Made by a program: the position numbers and the translations under genes. The notes beneath the pieces were generated by a model that was not told the DNA's origin, did no database searches, and saw only the letters and a list, made by a program, of their open reading frames with translations. From Tetracladium setigerum (taxonomy: Eukaryota > Ascomycota > Leotiomycetes > Helotiales), in assembly GCA_031472005.1 (NCBI GenBank), contig PZJY01000010.1:434001-498000 (forward strand): a DNA stretch of 64,000 nucleotides, given 5' to 3'. This document shows positions 60,536 to 64,000 of this stretch, in pieces; positions within the stretch are counted from its first letter, which is position 1, and each line of letters opens with the position of its first letter.

Positions 60536-61456
60536 ATGCTAGCCTTCAGACAGGTTTATAGTCCACGCAAAACCAAACAACTATTCCAGGCAATCGGTTT
60601 TGCTCTTTTCATACTTTGGATCATTCATGTCACTATTCCGAGTCAATTTGCGGTCATTCACACCCAGCACGACCCGCTGATACCTCGACAGATTTGGCAG
60701 ATCTTTTTCCCTCCCAAAGGTGGTGATAAACATGACCAACTCCGATACATTTCGAAATGGGTAGAGATGGCGCCAGATTTCACGCATACTTTAATGGGTG
60801 ACGAAGAGGGAAAAGCTTTTGTCCAGAACAACTTTGCGCCAAACGTCCTTCAAACATACCAACTGTTGCAAAACCCAGCTCTAAAATCCGACTTCCTTCG
60901 CTACATGGTATTGTCAGTCAAAGGCGGATATTATAGTGACCTTGACACCAAACCAGTCAGACAGCTCGACGAATGGATACCAGCTCCCTTTCGATCCACC
61001 ACTCGACTTTTGATTGCACCAGAGCACGATGACGGCGTTTTTCCAGCTGGAAAATGGCAGTATCCAATGCAATTTTGCCAGTGGACGATTGCAGCAGCAC
61101 CAGGACACCCGGCTCTAAAGCGAATGGTTGACCGCGCAGTAGCTGGCTTGAACGATTTGGCCGCCCTACAAAATGTTTCCATCGACAAGATCAAAGCAAC
61201 GGATCATCAGGTCTGGAATGCAACAGGACCTCCGGCATGGACAGAGATAATATACGAGAGTATTAAGCAAGCTGATCCGTCGGTGGCGAGCTTCGATGAC
61301 CTTTCGAGACTTGCAGAACCAAAAATGTTTGGGGATATCTTGTTGTTGCCAATAGACAGTTTTATGACATTGTCACAAGAGATGAGGGTACTTCCGGGCG
61401 CGGGAACGCATCAGCTAGTCCACCACGATTTCGCTGGCTCTTGGAAATCCAGCTAG
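60536..61456 (+). CDS. GT32 (Och1-like) glycosyltransferase, type II membrane protein
   Basis: A single exon of 306 codons. A short basic N-terminus (RKTKQ) precedes one membrane segment (FALFILWIIHVTIP, residues about 22-35). Then come PLIPRQIWQIFFPP (the family's IPxxIHQ-like start), KSDFLRYMVLSVKGGYYSDL and DTKP with the DxD metal/nucleotide-sugar motif. Further on are MQFCQWTIAAAPGHPAL and a C-terminal VHHDFAGSWK, the usual H-x-x-x-GSW end of GT32 enzymes. These proteins sit in the Golgi and transfer mannose or related sugars to N-glycans or glycolipids. At about 300 aa it is close to short fungal Och1 paralogues. Frame intact. Confidence 0.87.
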   Translation: MLAFRQVYSPRKTKQLFQAIGFALFILWIIHVTIPSQFAVIHTQHDPLIPRQIWQIFFPPKGGDKHDQLRYISKWVEMAPDFTHTLMGDEEGKAFVQNNFAPNVLQTYQLLQNPALKSDFLRYMVLSVKGGYYSDLDTKPVRQLDEWIPAPFRSTTRLLIAPEHDDGVFPAGKWQYPMQFCQWTIAAAPGHPALKRMVDRAVAGLNDLAALQNVSIDKIKATDHQVWNATGPPAWTEIIYESIKQADPSVASFDDLSRLAEPKMFGDILLLPIDSFMTLSQEMRVLPGAGTHQLVHHDFAGSWKSS

Positions 61457-62381
61457 TACTACTTTGATAAAATTTGCTGCCTCTTGTATATAGAGATTTT
61501 TTGTGGAATGAGATCAGCCAACATAGAATCATGAATACCTTCGCAGGCCAGAACTGCCTCAGTGACTGATTTTGTGGTATCGCTTGGAGAAATAAAAGGT
61601 GTAAGCGAGCCCTGTTCTCAAAACTCGGAACTTGGGAAGTCTCAAAGAGGTTATCGAGGTTAGAGAGACCAGAGTTTGTATGGGAAATTAGGTACGTGCT
61701 TTGGTACTAGACCCCCAAACAATTATTAAAGGTTATACATTACTTCATATAGACTTTCATGCAGAGTAATAGACCGTCAGCGGTTGGCAGTTCTGCAACT
61801 GCGTTTCCTTGGCGCCGGATTGGGGAAGGAGGGATGCGGGAAGGGACGATCCGCACCTGTCATGTGTTTTGAACCCTTTTACAACAGCTAGAATGCTTTC
61901 AAGAATGATAGCCCCTCGCAGTTCCAACTGTTCGCTTTCTCGATTTTTTTAAACCTCGAACAATAAATCAACCTTGGACCTTGGACGAAAGCACGTTTAT
62001 ATCACGTGACCTGACAGCTTCTTTACATTTCCCGCTGTTTAATCGCCGCGTCCGCAGCACTTGTCAGCCTCGCAATACTCAACAGTCCTCTTTTATTGAA
62101 ATCCCATTGGTCTGCCCTTTCCGTCTGCCCTGACACCAAAAAATGATCAGGCTGGCCGCCCTCGACCGCCCTCGACCGCCCTCGTGGCCGTCGTGGCCCT
62201 GGTGGCTCTGGATTGCAAGATCATAAGCATGCTGCTCGACACAAGTCTATCGGACAACTGCTTCACTTAACCAAATCCATCTCGCCGGTAGAGTCACCGT
62301 TCACAACACTTCTCATCAAGTTTCATCACCGAAAAGCTCACGCCATAGCCAAATACTTGGTGAAAAAATCGCTGCCTGATC
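61457..62381. other. Intergenic, no gene seen
   Basis: Contains a CACGTG box at 62003-62008 and a CGACCGCCCTCG tandem near 62160-62185, upstream of the C2H2 gene. No coding sequence is supported. Confidence 0.5.
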
Positions 62382-64000
62382 ATGGGTGAAGAAATGGACG
62401 CGAGTCACATGCCTGATTTCATACCGCAACTGCCAACCCCAGACGACTCTAGTGGTTTCCTGCTCGACATGATGGGAGATTTCGAGAGCATTGATGGTAC
62501 AGGGATCAGAGGGAACTACACACACAACAACTTGACTTCCGATCAAACAAGCTTTGACGAGGGATGCTACAGCTTCGGTAACAGCACGTGTAAGTTCGTC
62601 GTAGTATCTGGGAGATTGTGGAAATCTGATATCGACGAAATAGGCACAAATGATACTATGCAAAACTCATTCGTTATTGGATCGGCTCATTCCTTTGACA
62701 TGACAACTTCTGGAATTTTCCTCAACGAGTTGAATTCCCTTGAGTGTATTCCGATGGATCTACTTGGACCTGGAACAGGGCCCTGCAAGTTGAGATGGAA
62801 CTGTGGCCCAATTGCAACACGAACCTCGGAACTCTCTCAACGGACATTTCTAACACGGGAACTATGACTGGTTCCTTGCTAAGCAACATCTCAAACACTA
62901 CAATTGCTTCTTCAAAAGCCTCCACTACTGTAAACAATTCATCTTATCTTGAGAGTCGAAGGTTTAAGCCAACCTCTGCATCGCAGTCTCCCCATCTGGT
63001 TACTCGGAGGAAGTTCAAGGAGGCGACACGAAGGGCAGTCTCTGCATCTTGTAGCACTGGCGGAAATCGCAATCAAGTTCTCCAGCCACAACAAGTGATT
63101 CAGGTTCTTGAAGACTTCGTTCATCGCCTGTCTGTCACAAAGAAAGACGGCATTGACCTTTTGGCCAAGTTCACGAATATTGTCAAAGTAGAACAAGAAT
63201 ATTGGAGCTCCAATGAGACCAGCAGCACCTTCGGCTCGGCGAGCGCTACCTCTGCATCCCAGGATTGTTCTTCCATCTCAGATGTGACAGAATCCGATCT
63301 CTCCTATGAAACATCATCATGTTCAAACAGTGACCAGTCAATGTATGAGCTTCCGGGCTCTGATCCAAGTGACACAGACTTGTCATCTTCCAACTCTGTT
63401 TCTTCAACCCCACGCCAACCATCTCATGAGCTTCGCGGCTCCGAAGTCCAACCAGCTCATGAGCTTCAGGGCTCCGAGGTTCAATCTACCCACGAACCAT
63501 GCGCATTATGTGATGTTCAGCCTCTCTACTTTTGTACTTTCGGAACTTGTTCGTATTCCGTCCACGACTTCTCGGATTGGAAACGACACGAGGAAAGCAG
63601 CAAGCACTGGCCGCAGCACCGTTACATGTGCACAGAATGCCCGTCTACAACCTTGGGTTCAATGGGTCATTTAGTGTGTGAATTCTGTCTTGTTCCACTC
63701 TCAGGTCTGGGTGTATCACGGAGCACTCACCACCTTCAATGTGCTGCTGCGATGCGCAAAGGCAAGACTTTCCAAAGATGCGATAAACTTGTTCACCACC
63801 TTCGAGTGGATCACGGATTGACGGATGCTGGCCAACGGGCCGCAGCCTCAAAGTACAGTCTCAATACTCGGTGGCCGCGACAGTGTGGATTCTGCGGCAC
63901 CGCATTCCATACTTGGGATGAGAGGATGGAGCATATTGGGGAACACTTTAGGAGTGGATTAACTAAATCAACATGGAAACTACCTTTCCGGCTCCCTAAA
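62382..64000 (+). CDS. C2H2 zinc-finger protein, 3' end beyond the window, frame broken once
   Basis: Exon 1 62382-62589; a 54 nt intron (GTAAGT..TAG) keeps phase; exon 2 starts at 62644 and is still open at the window end. The first part is acidic (MGEEMDASHMPDFIPQLPTP). A -1 slip around GGG 62778-62780 joins DLLGPGTG to ALQVEMELWPNCNTN. A Ser/Thr-rich region follows with two near-repeats (HELRGSEVQ / HELQGSEVQ). Several zinc sites come after: CALCDVQPLYFC, CTFGTCSYSVHDFSDWKRH, and a canonical C-x2-C-x12-H-x3-H finger (CGFCGTAFHTWDERMEHIGE, then H). Typical of fungal nuclear C2H2 proteins of unknown role. The real C-terminus is not in the window. Confidence 0.7.

Noticed and set aside
1..64000. 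CRISPR array, bacterial defence island or prophage
   Set aside because: The DNA is eukaryotic with spliceosomal introns throughout; no direct-repeat/spacer array and no operon-like gene runs were seen.

Overview
The window is nuclear DNA of a filamentous ascomycete (Pezizomycotina). The evidence is short GT..AG introns of about 50-170 nt in most genes, fungal Zn2Cys6 regulators, a CreA/CRE1 carbon catabolite repressor, a Fox2-type peroxisomal beta-oxidation enzyme, a Dfg5/Dcw1-type GH76 wall protein and a split tRNA-Gly. The style of the CRE1 protein and of the small secreted protein suggests Leotiomycetes (Helotiales), but that is an inference.

Layout. Positions 0.4-6.6 kb hold a Zn2Cys6 regulator divergent from a Gal80-like oxidoreductase, a broken small secreted protein and an Ap4A-phosphorylase-like gene. 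The cre1 gene (18.8-20.1 kb) lies alone between two gene-poor stretches of about 12 kb and 10 kb. At 30-31 kb there is a decayed coding tract, followed by a Rad51-paralogue (31.1-33.1 kb), a GPI-anchored GH76 protein (34.0-36.1 kb), a second Zn2Cys6 regulator (36.9-39.1 kb) and two conserved-looking hypotheticals (40.3-43.2 kb). A small MITE-like inverted-repeat element sits at 43.9-44.1 kb. Fox2 (44.9-48.0 kb, minus) is divergent from a glycerate-kinase-like gene (48.9-49.9 kb). ORC4, with an AT-hook and two PHD fingers, is at 50.8-54.2 kb. Then come a tRNA-Gly, a small zinc-binding hypothetical, an F-box protein, a GT32 glycosyltransferase, and a C2H2 protein cut by the window end.

The strongest unexpected signal is technical or biological depending on the raw reads. 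Fifteen places in seven otherwise well-preserved genes need exactly one extra base, usually in a homopolymer, to keep the reading frame. All fifteen go in the same direction (-1). After adding these bases the complete genes with clear exon structure come out as whole numbers of codons with matching intron phases. This pattern is best explained by systematic base loss in the sequence (homopolymer undercalls), not by seven pseudogenes. Frame-broken genes are therefore annotated below as whole genes, with the breaks stated.

Regulatory logic visible in the sequence: a CGG-N4-CCG palindrome in the divergent promoter of the first regulator/oxidoreductase pair, a CCTCGG (fatty-acid regulator type) site upstream of fox2, and CACGTG boxes in several promoters.
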